This document shows, piece after piece, positions 11,799-23,185 of a stretch of 64,000 nt of DNA. This DNA is from Halichondria panicea (taxonomy: Eukaryota > Porifera > Demospongiae > Suberitida > Halichondriidae), in NCBI RefSeq assembly GCF_963675165.1, contig NC_087393.1, positions 4,513,202-4,577,201 on the forward strand, in the 5' to 3' direction. Numbering within the stretch: the stretch's first letter is position 1; every line of letters starts with the position of its first letter. The notes beneath the pieces are model-generated. The model was not told the origin of the DNA, ran no database searches, and worked only from the letters and a program-made list of their open reading frames with translations. The translations under genes were made by a program, and so were the position numbers.

Positions 11799-14700
11799 TT
11801 ACACAACATAGTCATAATATTCTTCAGCCTCGGTGTTAGCAGTGACACTAGTGTATGCCTCATTCTCTGTGGTGGGTATTGAGGGGCCATTGTCAGAACT
11901 CGACTGTCTTACTCCAACGTAGGCTTCATTTCTTATCATTGCCACTTCTGCTGTGACATATATAAATAGTATACATGTATATTTATAGTGCATATAGGTT
12001 TGAACATACCTCTTTGTCGTTTGTTTTCCCTCTTCTTTGTCACCACACAAGCCAAAAGCATCACTGCAGTCAGTATGACCAACAGCACTAGTACTGCAAC
12101 AGACACTGCGATTCCAGCAAACAGTCCCACGTTCACTTCTTGAGGTTGTGTTGTAGTAACTGCTGGTGTGACTTGAGGAGAGTTCATGGGAGAACTGCTT
12201 GGTTGTGGTAGACCAGTGGTTGTTATAGGTGCTGACACAGAGCTAGACTCAGCTTGAAGTCCGAAGTCACTACTAGAGGGTAATATTGTCATTCCAATAT
12301 TGTCTAGAGTAGCACTGCTTGGTTGTGGTAGACCAATGGTGGTTATAGGTGCTGACACAGAGCTAGACTCGGCTTGAAGTCCGAAGTCACTACTAGAGGG
12401 CAGTATTGTCTCAGAGGATATTCCAATCTTGCCTTGAGTAGCACTTACTGCTATGGTTGTTGGTTCTGTAATTATTGTGTACATGACGAAAATACATAAT
12501 ATTATACCTTCAGTCTGTTGTCTATTATGTAGTTTGTATAAGGTAACAGGGCGTGTGCATGTCCTTTCTATTACATGGTCGTTTTATGCAATATATATAT
12601 ACAAGCAACTAGCTCGCCCTCATACTTGTGCCTGTCTATTTCAGTCATTATGCTATACACACAGAGGAGGTTCGACACGGTCAAAAGGTCATTAATGAAT
12701 TAATCACTTGCTCTATGTTTCTAATGGAGATTCAACTTGATGCTGATTCATCGATGTACCCCAGATCTCTCATCATTTTCTCTTGATTCTTCAAACAAAA
12801 TAATAACAATCAATCCAATGTACCCCTCAGGTACATCAGTAGGAAGCGAGAAATTCTAGCTTAACCTTTTGAACTCTACACCACCCCAATTTTCACCAAC
12901 GCTTTGGAAACGCAAGAAAAATACAAGCATTGGCAGCCTTCAAAGACGTCGCTTAGACTATAATTATAAGCTTAGTTCTTTTACATCAAAAAAAGGTATT
13001 AATGTGCCTTCAAACGATTAAAGTACAGTTTGCGTTATATGCGTGTTAAGCATTGAATCCAAAGGTCAGGAATGCAATACGCTAGTGTTGTTATCCTTGA
13101 CCTTTTGACCTTGTCGAACCTTCTCTGTATTACACATGCATAACTCACCATTAACAGTTAATGGGGTCACAGTGGCCACATAGGTGGGGTTTAGGACCAT
13201 GGTCGAGGTGGAGGGACAGTCCACAGTGGTTGCTATAGTGTACATTAATAATTGAATTAAAACTATGCATGCAGCAATAACCTATCAGTTGGATATGTAT
13301 ACCATGCTGAAAGTAATGCTTGCATGGTTCTCGATGTTATGTCTACGTAGTTCGGTTACTTGTTGCAGCCTTTTCATAAAAGTGCATAGCAAAACTTATC
13401 CATGAAGTGTTGCTACTCTACTTAGTAGTTAGCTCTGTACTTAGAACGCTATAGCTATATATACAGACAAAATCAAATTGCACTGGAAGCCTTAACATCC
13501 TAGTATGTATATATAACACCGACAAAATCAATCACTACCGCCCGCATCAGTTTATTCTTCTCATTATTTCTACTACGCATGCATGTGGCACAAAATAGTG
13601 TGCAAATATGACATAATGACAAAAGCTGCCCACCCGCATGCAATTAGAAAAACTTCTGTACGAGAAACCAGAGTATCCTTGGAGTGGCCTTATATAGGTA
13701 GGAGGGAACAGCTGCAAGTTGACATATCAATACCATGACAAGAGGCCCAAAAATGTGTTACCATGGCTATGACATCATCACATTGCGGAACTGACTTCTA
13801 CCTTAGCATGCCTAGCCTCGTTCCCAGGCCTTCCTTTTTCTTGCTGCATCATAGCATCATAGATACCATATAGCGAGACGATATAAATGTTTGTGGTTTT
13901 CGCTGATTAAGCATTAGCCTTGATTTATTTTAATAGGCCTTGAATCGAGGCTTATTAAGCATGTACCGCAAACATTTATAATCCAGGATGACTTTATTAC
14001 CATGCGTGCATGCCGCTGCAAAATGTTTTTCCGCGAATATTTATACCCTCGAGCTCGAATAATACGGTATCTCAACATAAATAGAAGGCAGCAAAAACAA
14101 AAAGACGAAATGAGGCAGCAAAGAAAGACATGAGCGTATTTTTTCTATATAGTTCTTATGAACGATTGTGACAAAGAACAGAAAAGGAAGAGCCTGTGTA
14201 GAGGCATGCATACAGTAGAATCTCGCTATACCGGTATTCCGGTTCTCTGAAGTATGCCGCCTCGGTATACGGGCCATTTGGTACGAATTAATTGCTAGCT
14301 AGATGTTACTGCACAAAACTTGCCCTGAAATGCGGCCCCTTTGATGTGATCTGCCAGTATGCTATAAGACGAGAACTGACATCTATAGAATTCATGAAAA
14401 ACTCCAATGGGGGCCAGGTGTATATTTTCCATTTTTACTTGAGTGTTCTGACAAAATAACATAGATTGATACTCACTAATTGATATTGAGATGATTGGTC
14501 CAAGGCTTGCAGACATGCTGAGGTCCCCTGCATTGCCCACTTCCAGTGAGTTGTCATTTTGTAGGCCAGAGTTACCAGTCGCATACCATAGCTCTTCAGA
14601 AGTGAACCCAGCATCAAACTGCAGACCTCCATTAGTGCCACCATCCTGCTGGAGATAATATCCAACCACATCTCCTGGTTGGAAGTCAAGTTGTTGGCTG

Positions 14701-15179
14701 GGAAGTGGTGTTGCAGCAATGTAGCTGTTAGTAAGAGTAGCAGGGAAAAAGGAATTCTCTCCAATTTTTATGCAACTTGCACTATTCTCACTCGTTGGTC
14801 TCCATATCTGGAACTTTATGGAGTACGCATTAGTATGACTATTGCCACCAGGCTCCACATACGCAGCCCAACCACCAACTTTCCCACAGCAGTGGAACTC
14901 GTAGCTTTTAATGATGACTTGTATCGGATTCACACGAACTATAGAGTTCCAATTATTTGGGTCTAAGAAGCTAGGCAGACTGTCTGCTCCATCAGAGTTA
15001 CCACGGACACATTCTTGAGCTGTACAACAATCATAAGCAAAGCTATGAAATTATCTCAGTACTATAGCCAGTATACACTATAATACATGACACTGTCATT
15101 GTGCACCTCTGTACATGCACTTACCTGTAACGTGATTAGCAATTAGTACCAGTGCTAGTGAAATAGTGATTAGTGCCAT
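11799..15179 (-). CDS. Alpha-class receptor with short tail (6 exons)
   Basis: Exons are 15125-15179 (signal MALITISLALVLIANHVT), 14477-15019 (ectodomain), 13149-13232 (stalk, TTVDCPSTST), 12010-12465 (stalk repeats and TM) and 11799-11950 (tail), summing to 429 aa in frame. The ectodomain contains GADSLPSFLDP, FHCCGKVGGW, KFQIWRP, FQPGDVVGYYL and LGPIISISIS. The TM is VGLFAGIAVSVAVLVLLVIL with KKREN after it. The tail is only about 50 residues: the DLSLTDY half found in the receptors at 47714 and 38760 is absent, leaving NEAYVGV, ENEAYTSV and EEYYDYVV. Its near twin is at 31554-34976. It looks intact. Confidence 0.8.
12193..12432. repeat. Two 120-bp stalk repeats in coding sequence
   Basis: Two 120-bp units (40 codons each) encode ILPSSSDFGLQAESSSVSAP and the following PITT-GLPQPSS run. 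They lengthen the Ser/Thr/Pro stalk just outside the membrane. The same pair is at about 31948-32187. The receptor at 47714-49608 has one unit, so stalk length varies by copy number. Confidence 0.85.
13233..14476. other. Long intron with transposon pieces
   Basis: This intron of the short-tail alpha receptor holds a degenerate copy of the GCCTTGAATCGAGGC element near 13909-13955. It also holds a block (13600-14150) that is repeated at 24000-24234 plus 27911-28250 and at 33350-33930. No exon is visible in it. The 3.7-kb element at 24235 inserted into the equivalent of this block. Confidence 0.6.
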
Positions 15180-15233
15180 TTCTATTGTAGCTACAATCTG
15201 TAGTCTAGCTGCGGTGCATAGATCTATATAATA

Positions 15234-15545
15234 GTTATAGACACTGTTTAGGAAGTTTATCCTGGTTTAGAAGCCCAAAGGGCTGGTTGTAGTATCCCGA
15301 ACCTAGTGAGGGTTCTACTAGCCCTGAGGGCTTCTAAATCATGTCGTAAACAGTGTCTAGATCATAGCAATTATTCAAGTCTCTAGCCAATCAGACTTGT
15401 CTAAACTTTGCTACATGATTGTCTAAGTGTTGTCTAAGTGAATTACATGATTGTCTAAGTATAAGTATATTACATGATTTTCTAAGTTAGATAGAGCACT
15501 TCCTCTAACCAGGCAATCAGATTGCAGTTTATGACAAACATCTAT
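15234..15545. repeat. MITE-like repeat, TAGACACTGTTTAGGAAG family
   Basis: The hairpin TAGACACTGTTTAGGAAG...AACAGTGTCTA is followed by repeated TACATGATTGTCTAAGT. It is the same family as 1917-2231. It lies just upstream of the signal exon of the receptor at 11799-15179 and could overlap its promoter. Confidence 0.7.
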
Positions 15546-15689
15546 ATATATAGACGTCTATTTACAGTGTCCTGATGACCAGACTTTGTGGCCATATTAG
15601 GTTGCCTGAAGGGTTTCTCTACTATAATTATACTGAACCACATACATACAACTAACACATCAGGAAACAGCTTGTTTGACACTAATACT

Positions 15690-16045
15690 CACTGTCTAAT
15701 TTACCCAAGGAGAAAAGTCTTCCACTTCTCACCACACTGGAAGTAAAAAAATCAACTGGAGCTGATGGTATCTCGGCTCTAAATGCCAAAAAAACACAGC
15801 ACATTCTATAGTACCCAGCCTCTCTGGTAAGGTTCCCAGAGACTGAAAGTTTGTTCGAGTGACTCAAATTCCAAATTCTGGTGACAGAGAAAATCCTGCT
15901 AACTACGGACCAATACCTGTTATCAGTGGAAAGGCACATACTGAGTGTCATGGCAACCCATGCACCTCCATGCAAACTCTCTCCTTGTCTACTCACCAAT
16001 GGGGCTTCACTGCAGGGAACAGCACAACTTCTTATCTTTTTCACA
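15690..16045 (+). pseudogene. Decayed non-LTR reverse transcriptase fragment
   Basis: Broken plus-strand frames resemble the start of a non-LTR reverse-transcriptase domain. They include EVKKSTGADGIS, then in another frame NSGDRENPANYGPIPVIS (typically GDRxxxxNYRPIS), then a HANSPLSTHQWGF-like stretch. At least three frame changes separate these. No endonuclease or ends are visible. A parallel copy lies at 35470-35850. Confidence 0.7.
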
Positions 16046-16302
16046 AGACTTCCTCGAATTCACTTTTCATAATTGGGCTAAGCCTATACTGTAGATCCAT
16101 GCACTTTTTGCACAAATTCAATTTTATAGTGGTCGTTTCTACTATGCCACTACTTAAATCCCGATTAGATTATGTCAGCCTGCAATCTGATTGGTTAGAG
16201 GTAGTGTTCCTTTCAACTTTAAAAATTATGTGTATACTTCACTTTAATCATGTAGCCTGATTGGCTAGATATTCGTGGTTGCTATAATACATGATCTAAG
16301 CT

Positions 16303-16470
16303 TAGACACTATTTAGGAAGTTTTCGCGTGATTTAGAAGCACTAATGGCTTAGTGGAACCCTCACATACGTTCGGGATACTTGCAATTAGAGAGCTTAAA
16401 TTGTTTGTTGCAGGTATATGCATGTGGAGCTAATAAATAGCTTCAGACTAACTATAGTTTATTCGTATAC
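16303..16470. repeat. Partial MITE of the TAGACACTGTTTAGGAAG family
   Basis: One arm of the hairpin family (TTAGACACTATTTAGGAAG near 16303) and its TTTAGAAGC inner part are present. The other arm is missing, and unique sequence follows from about 16385. Confidence 0.55.
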
Positions 16471-16569
16471 AGGAGCAACGTGATCGAGTGTTCAGAACTT
16501 CTTCAGCATGAGTAAAACTTGGCAATGGCAAGAAATATTAAGCGATTTAAAAAGACAATGCTTTTGCCT

Positions 16570-16680
16570 GAGGCAGTAGCATGCATTACTGCCTGACATC
16601 TCTTTAACTAGGGAGGGGGCTAAACATCGAGGCAAGCGTCCTATAGCAATCGTGTGGGCCCAGTGAAATATCTAGCAATC
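16570..16680 (-). pseudogene. Relic of RPF1 exon 3
   Basis: The segment with ACATCGAGGCAAGCGTCCT and AGCAATCGTGTGGGCCCAGT is alike, base by base, to RPF1 exon 3 around 55433-55475, which encodes [13 protein letters not shown]. The frame is broken by small insertions. Similar relics lie near 20690, 36315 and 42885. Confidence 0.75.
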
Positions 16681-17012
16681 GTGTGGGCCCAGTGAAATCT
16701 CTGCATGCCATGTCTTTGTGCAACTATACACATGCACTTGAAATCTCAAAAAGAGTAATAAAAACATTCAAAGCACTGTTGTTCATCAGCTGCACAACAA
16801 AACTGTTGAATGTGCATAGCATATACTTTTAAACATAAAATTATAATTATAATGTTATAGCCATACAAAAATAGTTTACCGATAATTATAATGTGTACTG
16901 TCAAGCATTTGCCATGCAGAGAATGTTATTATGCTACACAATTAACACAGGATGCTATAAGCCTTATGTAGCTAATGCTATATAATCTTCATGCATGCAG
17001 ACAGTTTAGCAG

Positions 17013-18551
17013 TCATGTGTATATATTGTCTACTGCTCCTCTCATTCCCTCGTTCATGTGGTCATCACTTGTCGTGGCAACTTCCTCATAGGTTGGGTTC
17101 CCATTTGTTAAGATGTCACCTGGATCAGTATCAATGTAGTCGTACATAGGTTCTGTATTATGTTCTTCAATTCTCTCTGTGTGATAAGAAACATGGAGTG
17201 TATACATAACTTTATTGCTTTTTAAAAACTCGTTTGTGCCTATAGTAACTGTCACTCGTGCCTTGCAGGCACTCGTGCAGTTACTGGCCACACTTGTGAT
17301 AAATCTTCAATATCTATAGGATAATATCATAGTATATAAATACCGATGCATAGTCAATACATGGTCAATTAAACAACCAATTAGTAGGAAGCTATGCAGT
17401 ACAATACTATTGGAAGTAGGAGACCCTGAATCATTGTTGTGGTATGCAACTCATGTATATTGTCATGCACACTTACCCATGCAGCCATGCCTTTTTATGC
17501 ATATCAAGGTAGAAATAGATATGATTATGGCTACTACAAGCAGCCCACCAGTTGAAACTACACCAGCAATAACAAACACAGTCGTATCGGCAGTAGACAT
17601 GGTGTTGTTGGTGGGTAATGTGGTTTGAGTAGGTTGAATCTGTGTTGTAGATTCTAGACACGATAACGGAAGATTTTGTGGAGTGCATATTCCGTTAGCC
17701 AAAACAGTGCCTAAAGTTGCAGCTGTAGTTTCTGTAGGAGATAGTTAAACAATGTGTCATTTTTGTGCATGCAGTCTGATTCTATATATACAAATGTATG
17801 GACTTGTGTAGCGCTGCATATTATTCTTGATGTATATAACTCACCGTACTGCAGAGTAATGAGCGGGAGAGAGGATTGTTTTTGGACTTCTTTGTCGCAC
17901 GTATACAGCTCACAGGGATCGCTTGACGACACTTTGATAAGTAGTTCTGAGCTCAAGTCGGTGCTATACAAAGCTACACCAAAACCTCGTGTAAGTCCTT
18001 GTGATGGTGGACTGTACCAGCCCAGTACATCATCTGGTTGGAAATGAATTCGTTTGTTTTCAGAAATTTGACTAGTGAGCGTTGCGAATGTGATGTTGGA
18101 ATTATCAAGTGTCACTGTTTCAGTTCGAGGGCGATAAGTTAATAGGTTAGATCCAACTAGATCGAATTTTTCATCAAAATCTTGACTTGGCCTCCAAACT
18201 TGGAGATATAATAGGTGGGTAAGTCTTAGACCAGTCTCTTGATCTTTGACAGTGACTAGAGCTCTCCATTCTGTGATTTGTCCATGGCACTCAAACTTGA
18301 TCCCGGGAGTGATAACTTGTATATTCCTGAAATCCGGAGCTATCTCAGTGAGATCTGCACTCGGTTGGAGAGAGTCAACGGCTGGAAACCCAGTGCCACA
18401 TTGAGGAACCACTTCAGTTGTAGTTTGAGCTGCTACTGAGCAGCATATAGACACTATAGTATAATGCAGTACATCAGGATTGTGTTTGTTTCAACTTACC
18501 TGATAAGCTGAAAACAACTGGTATTAGCATAAACATGTTAATTCTTCCCAT
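17013..18551 (-). CDS. Beta-class receptor with NPTY tail (4 exons)
   Basis: Exons are 18500-18551 (signal MGRINMFMLIPVVFSLS), 17845-18435 (ectodomain), 17477-17731 (stalk and TM) and 17013-17176 (tail). All are phase 1, giving 353 aa. The ectodomain starts AQTTTEVVPQCGTGFPAVDS. It shares the deep plan of the alpha ectodomain (FECHGQITEWRALV, YLQVWRPSQ, FQPDDVLGWY, SSLPLITLQYGE), with a likely extra disulfide at DPCELYTCDKE. The TM is in VFVIAGVVSTGGLLVVAI and is followed by CIKRHGCM. The short tail has MYDYIDTDPGD and NPTYEEV; NPTY fits the NPxY consensus for PTB-domain binding and endocytosis. It looks intact. The acceptor of exon 2 could be 3 bp further in. Confidence 0.8.
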
Positions 18552-18934
18552 CTTTGACAGTCCAGAGTCCTGATCTCTTAATTACACACAATAAATTATT
18601 CTGGTGCATGTGAACTGTGTTTGTACTCTCGGTTTACTTTAGGCATTCCATTAACCACGCTCAATTTAATGGTGCATGGGTGACCCGAAACTTACTGCAT
18701 GTTCATTGATCCAAGAACCTTATTGTATATCTGGATATTTAGGTTGCAGACAATCCTTTTATTGTAAAGCACTATACGTTGTGTTGCCTATTGCGTGCAT
18801 ATTGCTATATATACTACACACTTTTTACCCCACAAAACACATTCATAATTATATGACTTCATGCAACAACAATCACAGCATGCAGCATACAGTTGTTGCC
18901 AATAAATTTTTCAATGAATAGAAGCCTTTTGCAG
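18552..18934. other. 5' flank of beta receptor ending at a deletion junction
   Basis: It matches 38247-38620 in the right copy. At about 18934 the similarity jumps from the 38.62-kb region to the 40.08-kb region. This marks loss of about 1.45 kb (tail and TM exons of the two-ectodomain receptor) from the left copy. Confidence 0.7.
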
Positions 18935-20462
18935 TCATGGAGCTGAAATCACCAGCCGAATACACACAAGGTGAGTCGAGTGCAAAACAACGAGTAGAAT
19001 CGAACCAAACATTATAAGAATTGTCTCCAGCAAACTGGATACCATCATCATCATTATACTACTCTCCAGATAGAACCCGACCACATCTCCTGATTGGACC
19101 TCAATCCTCTCACTCTCTAGTGGTACCCCAGTCACTATTCCTCTGTCAGTGTTAGGATCAGCCAGTGGAATAGGTGAGAATTCAACAATAGTGTATTGGC
19201 CATCAGGAGGAGAGTTTGGTCTCCACACTTGGAATGAAACGGAATAAGGTTGATCATCAAAATTTACAGGGCCTCTTCTCTCCACAAATGCTCTCCACTC
19301 AGTAATTTGCCCATAACAATTGAACTTGTAGCTAGGTATAATGACCTGTACTGGGCCCCCACCACCGGGTCTGACAAAGTTTGGTAGAGGACAGGTACCA
19401 TCCGTTGCCATCAGAGAGTCTGCAAAACAGTCAACCGGTTAATATAGCCACACTATTGTAATGAGAAGGAACTTCAATGTTGAAGCACTAATACACACAC
19501 TGTCTGAAGATGACCACACAGCTATTTTATGAGTACGTTCTCAACTCACTGTCTACAACAACTGGAGTACCAGGTCCAGTGGTGATGGGGGTGGGTGTGG
19601 GGGTGGGGGTGGGGCAGAACATGGTTGAGGTGAAGGTAGAGGGCCAGTTATATAGCCATATGCAGAGGTAATTGCTATAGTGAGGGAAGTATGAGTATAA
19701 AAGCAGTAACATTTGATCACACATATAATTATGTGTAATACTTTTACAGGAAACACATCATGTTCACACTCACTAAGTGATATGGAGAGGATTGGTCCAA
19801 GGTTTGACTGAGTCAAACCTTGTCAGTTTGTAAACATGCTGAGGTCCCCTGCATTGCCCACTTCCAACAAGTTGTCATTTTGTAGGTCAGGGTTACCAGT
19901 CGCATACCATAGCTCTTCAGAAGTGAAGCCACTATCAAACTGCAGACCTCCATTTTGGTTTATGTTGTCTTCTAGATAATATCCAACCACATCTCCTGGT
20001 TGGAAGTTAAGCTGCTCACTGTTGGCTGGTATTTCTTCAATGAGTCTAGTCAGTATAAGTGAAGGAAATGAGTTCTCTCCAATTTTGTTATCCCCCATAG
20101 GCCTCCATATCTGGAACTTTATCGAGTATAAGCATTTATAGTATGACCACTGCCACCAGGCTCCACATACGCAGCCCAACCATCAACTCTCCCACAACAG
20201 TGGAACTTGTAACTTTTAATGATGACAAGGATCGGATTCATTTCAATTCGAGGGGCTCCATTCCCTGGGTCTCCAAAGCTAGGCAGACTGTCCGCTCCAT
20301 CAGAGTTAGAACGGATACAATCCTGAGCTGTACGGATATGAAATTATCTCAGTGTATACTATAACTAGCATACACTTTATATACATGATATGCGTACATT
20401 CACTTACCTGTAGTGTGACCAACAGTCAGCATCAGTGCTAAAAAAGTTGTGGTTAGTGTTAT
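18935..20462 (-). pseudogene. Two-ectodomain alpha receptor pseudogene without TM or tail
   Basis: It is the left-copy counterpart of 38760-41540. It runs: signal exon relic 20407-20462 (start codon changed from ATG to ATA), first ectodomain 19775-20330, linker exon about 19550-19670 (WPSTFTSTMFCPTPTP) and second ectodomain 18935-19420 (MATDGTCPLPNFVRP). The first ectodomain has a frameshift near 20135 and an inserted duplication near 19800. The second is frameshifted near 19060, and an 11-bp stretch present at 40180 is missing. The downstream exons are deleted. Loss of function is clear. Confidence 0.85.
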
Positions 20463-21092
20463 TTTTTTATCCTGCTGTTATTGGTGTGTCCCTCTGACCA
20501 ATACTTAGATGTTATTCATGACTGGTTGATTTTACGTCAATCTTGTTATTCTAGTCTATAATAATTATCCTTTTAATCGATTGTGCGATAATTGCTTTAC
20601 CTCTGGGGGAAAATAGTAAAATGCAAAAAGTATTTGAGAGTGTAACGCTATATATACATAAGACTTTTAGTTACTTATGTTATGACCGCCTGACAGGCAT
20701 CTCTCGAACTGAGGGGGTGATGGGCGTGACTAAACATTGAGGCAAATTGTGTGCGCCCCAGTCGAATAAGCTCTGCCATGCATCATGTCCTTGTGCAGAT
20801 ACTATACATGCTTCTTGAAATCGAATAATAATTATTTGCCTGATTGCATGATCATTCATAGCACTGTTGTTCATCAGCTGCACAGCTAAACTGTTGAATC
20901 ATGCGCATAAACACGATTTCACTTTTGTGAAACGAATTATATATACGTGCGTATAAAATGGTAAGCCATGCAGAATTTGTTAATGTGTATCATTACGATG
21001 TCAAAGTATTGAGGAATATAATTACAATAAACACAGGATGCTAGGCGTTATAGTAAAGTGTATAATGCTATAATCTTTATGCATGCTCAGTT
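20463..21092. other. Intergenic stretch with RPF1 exon 3 relic
   Basis: Positions about 20680-20790 match RPF1 exon 3 on the minus strand with frame breaks (AACATTGAGGCAAA, GTGTGCGCCCCAGT). The flanks match 42120-43190 in the right copy, where a 580-bp repeat has been inserted. Nothing else is seen. Confidence 0.65.
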
Positions 21093-23185
21093 TTAGCAGT
21101 CATATGTTATAGTTGAATGTATTTGTGTGGAAGTGCCGTATGCTTCGTTTGCTGCCACTCTAATGTCTGCTGCTTCTCTCATTCCCTCGTTCATGTGGTC
21201 ATCACTTGTTGTGGCAACTTCCCCATAGGCTGGATTCCCATTTGTTAAGATGTCACTCGGATTAGTATCAATGTAGTCATACATAGGTTCTGTGTTATGT
21301 TCTTCAATTCTCTCTGTGTGATAGGAAACATGGAGTGTATATATATAGCTGTATACAGGTACCTATACGTATGGGTATAATTATGGTCTATTGAACAATA
21401 AACATACCCGTGCATACCAAAGGGAAGCTATACTGTATACTAATTGCACTAAGTGCATGGGAAGCAAGAATACTTCAATTGAATCATCATTTTTATGCTA
21501 TGCAACTCATGTATATTGTCATGCACACTTACCCATGCAGCCATGCCTTTTTATGCATATCAAAGTAGAAATAGATATGATTATGGCTACTACAAGCAGC
21601 CCACTTGAAACTACACCAGCAATAACAAACACAGTCGTATCGGCAGTAGACATGGTGTTGTTGGTGGGTAATGTGGTTTGAGTAGGTTGAATCTGTGTTG
21701 TAGATTCTGCACACGATAACGGAGAATTTTGTTGAGTGCATATTCCGTTAGCCGAAACAGTGCCTAAGGTTGCAGCTGTAGTTTCTGTATAGGAGACAGT
21801 TGTTATATACAATCAGGGTTTCATCTAGGATTGAAGGGTTTGGCAAAATGGTTGGCCACTCCCACATTTATTGATCACACCCTCCATTACATGCTCGTAG
21901 ACCTAGTTACATATTGCACATACTAATGTCCAACATTTTGGGGGGAAGGTTCACCCCTGCCCCTCCACTATAGATGACCCTGACAATTAGGGATTGGTAG
22001 ATTATGCTGGCATAATTTTGAACATAATAGGAACATTTTTTGGTGCTGGCATACTAGGCAGGCATAATAGGGGTCAGTATGAATCATAGTATAAACATTT
22101 CATAGGCTGATGGTTGTGATGTAAGTATACTGATGGTTAATTTATCTCCATGGTATTCTGTAGATAGAGCAATTATTTATAGTCACGAGTTGATGTTATA
22201 TACTTGTGCAATATCACATGGTGTCTATGTGGAGGAGTAATGTGGGAATAATAGGCGATTTGAAAAGAATAGTAGGCTGTTAACTTCAGCATAGCATAAT
22301 AGGTAATATCTCAAGCATAATCTACTACCAACCCCTACCGACAATGTGTTATTTTGTTCACTAAATGTATGGCTTGTAGCGCTGCATATTATTCTGTAAA
22401 CTAGGACACTTTTGATGTATATAACTCACTATACTGCAGAGTAATGAGCGGGAGAGAGGATTGTTTGTGGACTTCTTCGTCGCACATATACAGCTCACAG
22501 GGATCACTTGACGACACTTTGATAAGTAGGTCTGAGCTTGAGTCGTTGCTATGCAAAGCTACACCAAAACCGAGTGTAAGTCCTTGTGTTGTTGGACTGT
22601 ACCAGCCCAGTACATCATTTGGTTGGAAATGAATTCGTTCATCTTCAGAAACTTGACTAGTGAGCGTTGCGAATGTGATGTTGGAACTATCAAGTGTCAC
22701 TGTTTCAGTTCGAGGGCGATAACTTAATAGGTTAGATCCAACTAGATCGAATTTTTCATCAAAATCTTGACTTGACCTCCAAACTTGTAGATACAATGTG
22801 TGCACTAATCTTAGACCAGTGTTATAATCTTCGACAGTGACTAGAGCTCTCCATTCTGTGATTTGTCCATAGCACTTAAACTTTAGTCCTGGAGTGATAA
22901 CTTGTATTCCATCTTGTGTCCCAGAATCCGGAGCTATCTCAGTGAGATCTGTACTCGGTTGGAGAGAGTCAACGGCTGGAAACCCAGTGGAACATCGAGG
23001 TGCCACTTCATGATCAGCTGTAGTTTGAGCTGCTACTGAGCAGCACATAGACACTAAGATCAGCTGTAGTTTGAGCTGCTACTGAGCAGCACATAGACAC
23101 TAAGCACAATATGCTACAGGATTTTGTTTGTTTTAACTTACCCGTATAAGCTGAAAATAAATATAATCATGTTCACTTTTTCCAT
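21093..23185 (-). CDS. Beta-class receptor with NPAY tail; frame doubt at first exon
   Basis: Exons are 23142-23185 (signal MEKVNMIIFIFSLY), 22430-23035 (ectodomain), 21533-21784 (stalk and TM) and 21093-21313 (tail). From exon 2 on, the frame is open and in phase: CSTGFPAVDSLQPS, FKCYGQITEWRALV, YLQVWRSSQ, FQPNDVLGWY and CELYMCDEE. The TM is STADTTVFVIAGVVSSG plus LLVVAIII. The tail has MYDYIDTNPSD, NPAYGEV and ANEAYGTS. The signal exon ends TTATACGG before GTAAG, one base longer than TTATCAG in the twin gene at 18500. It therefore leaves phase 2 against a phase 1 exon, and total length is one base over a multiple of three. Either this is an early pseudogene, another start is used, or the base is an error. 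The signal peptide is also short. Confidence 0.65.
21985..22340. mobile_element. MITE with GGTAGATTATGCT inverted ends, intronic
   Basis: GGTAGATTATGCT near 21996 pairs with AGCATAATCTACTACC near 22312, and the interior repeats CATAATAGG. It sits in the intron between the TM and ectodomain exons of the beta receptor at 21093-23185 and is absent from the twin gene. The interior style resembles the element at 54144-54579. Confidence 0.65.
23012..23103. repeat. 46-bp tandem duplication at an acceptor site
   Basis: GATCAGCTGTAGTTTGAGCT and the following bases occur twice, offset by 46 bp (23012 and 23058). This duplicates the acceptor and first codons of the ectodomain exon. The upstream copy would lead to a stop in the receptor frame, so the downstream copy at 23035 must be used. 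Confidence 0.8.
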
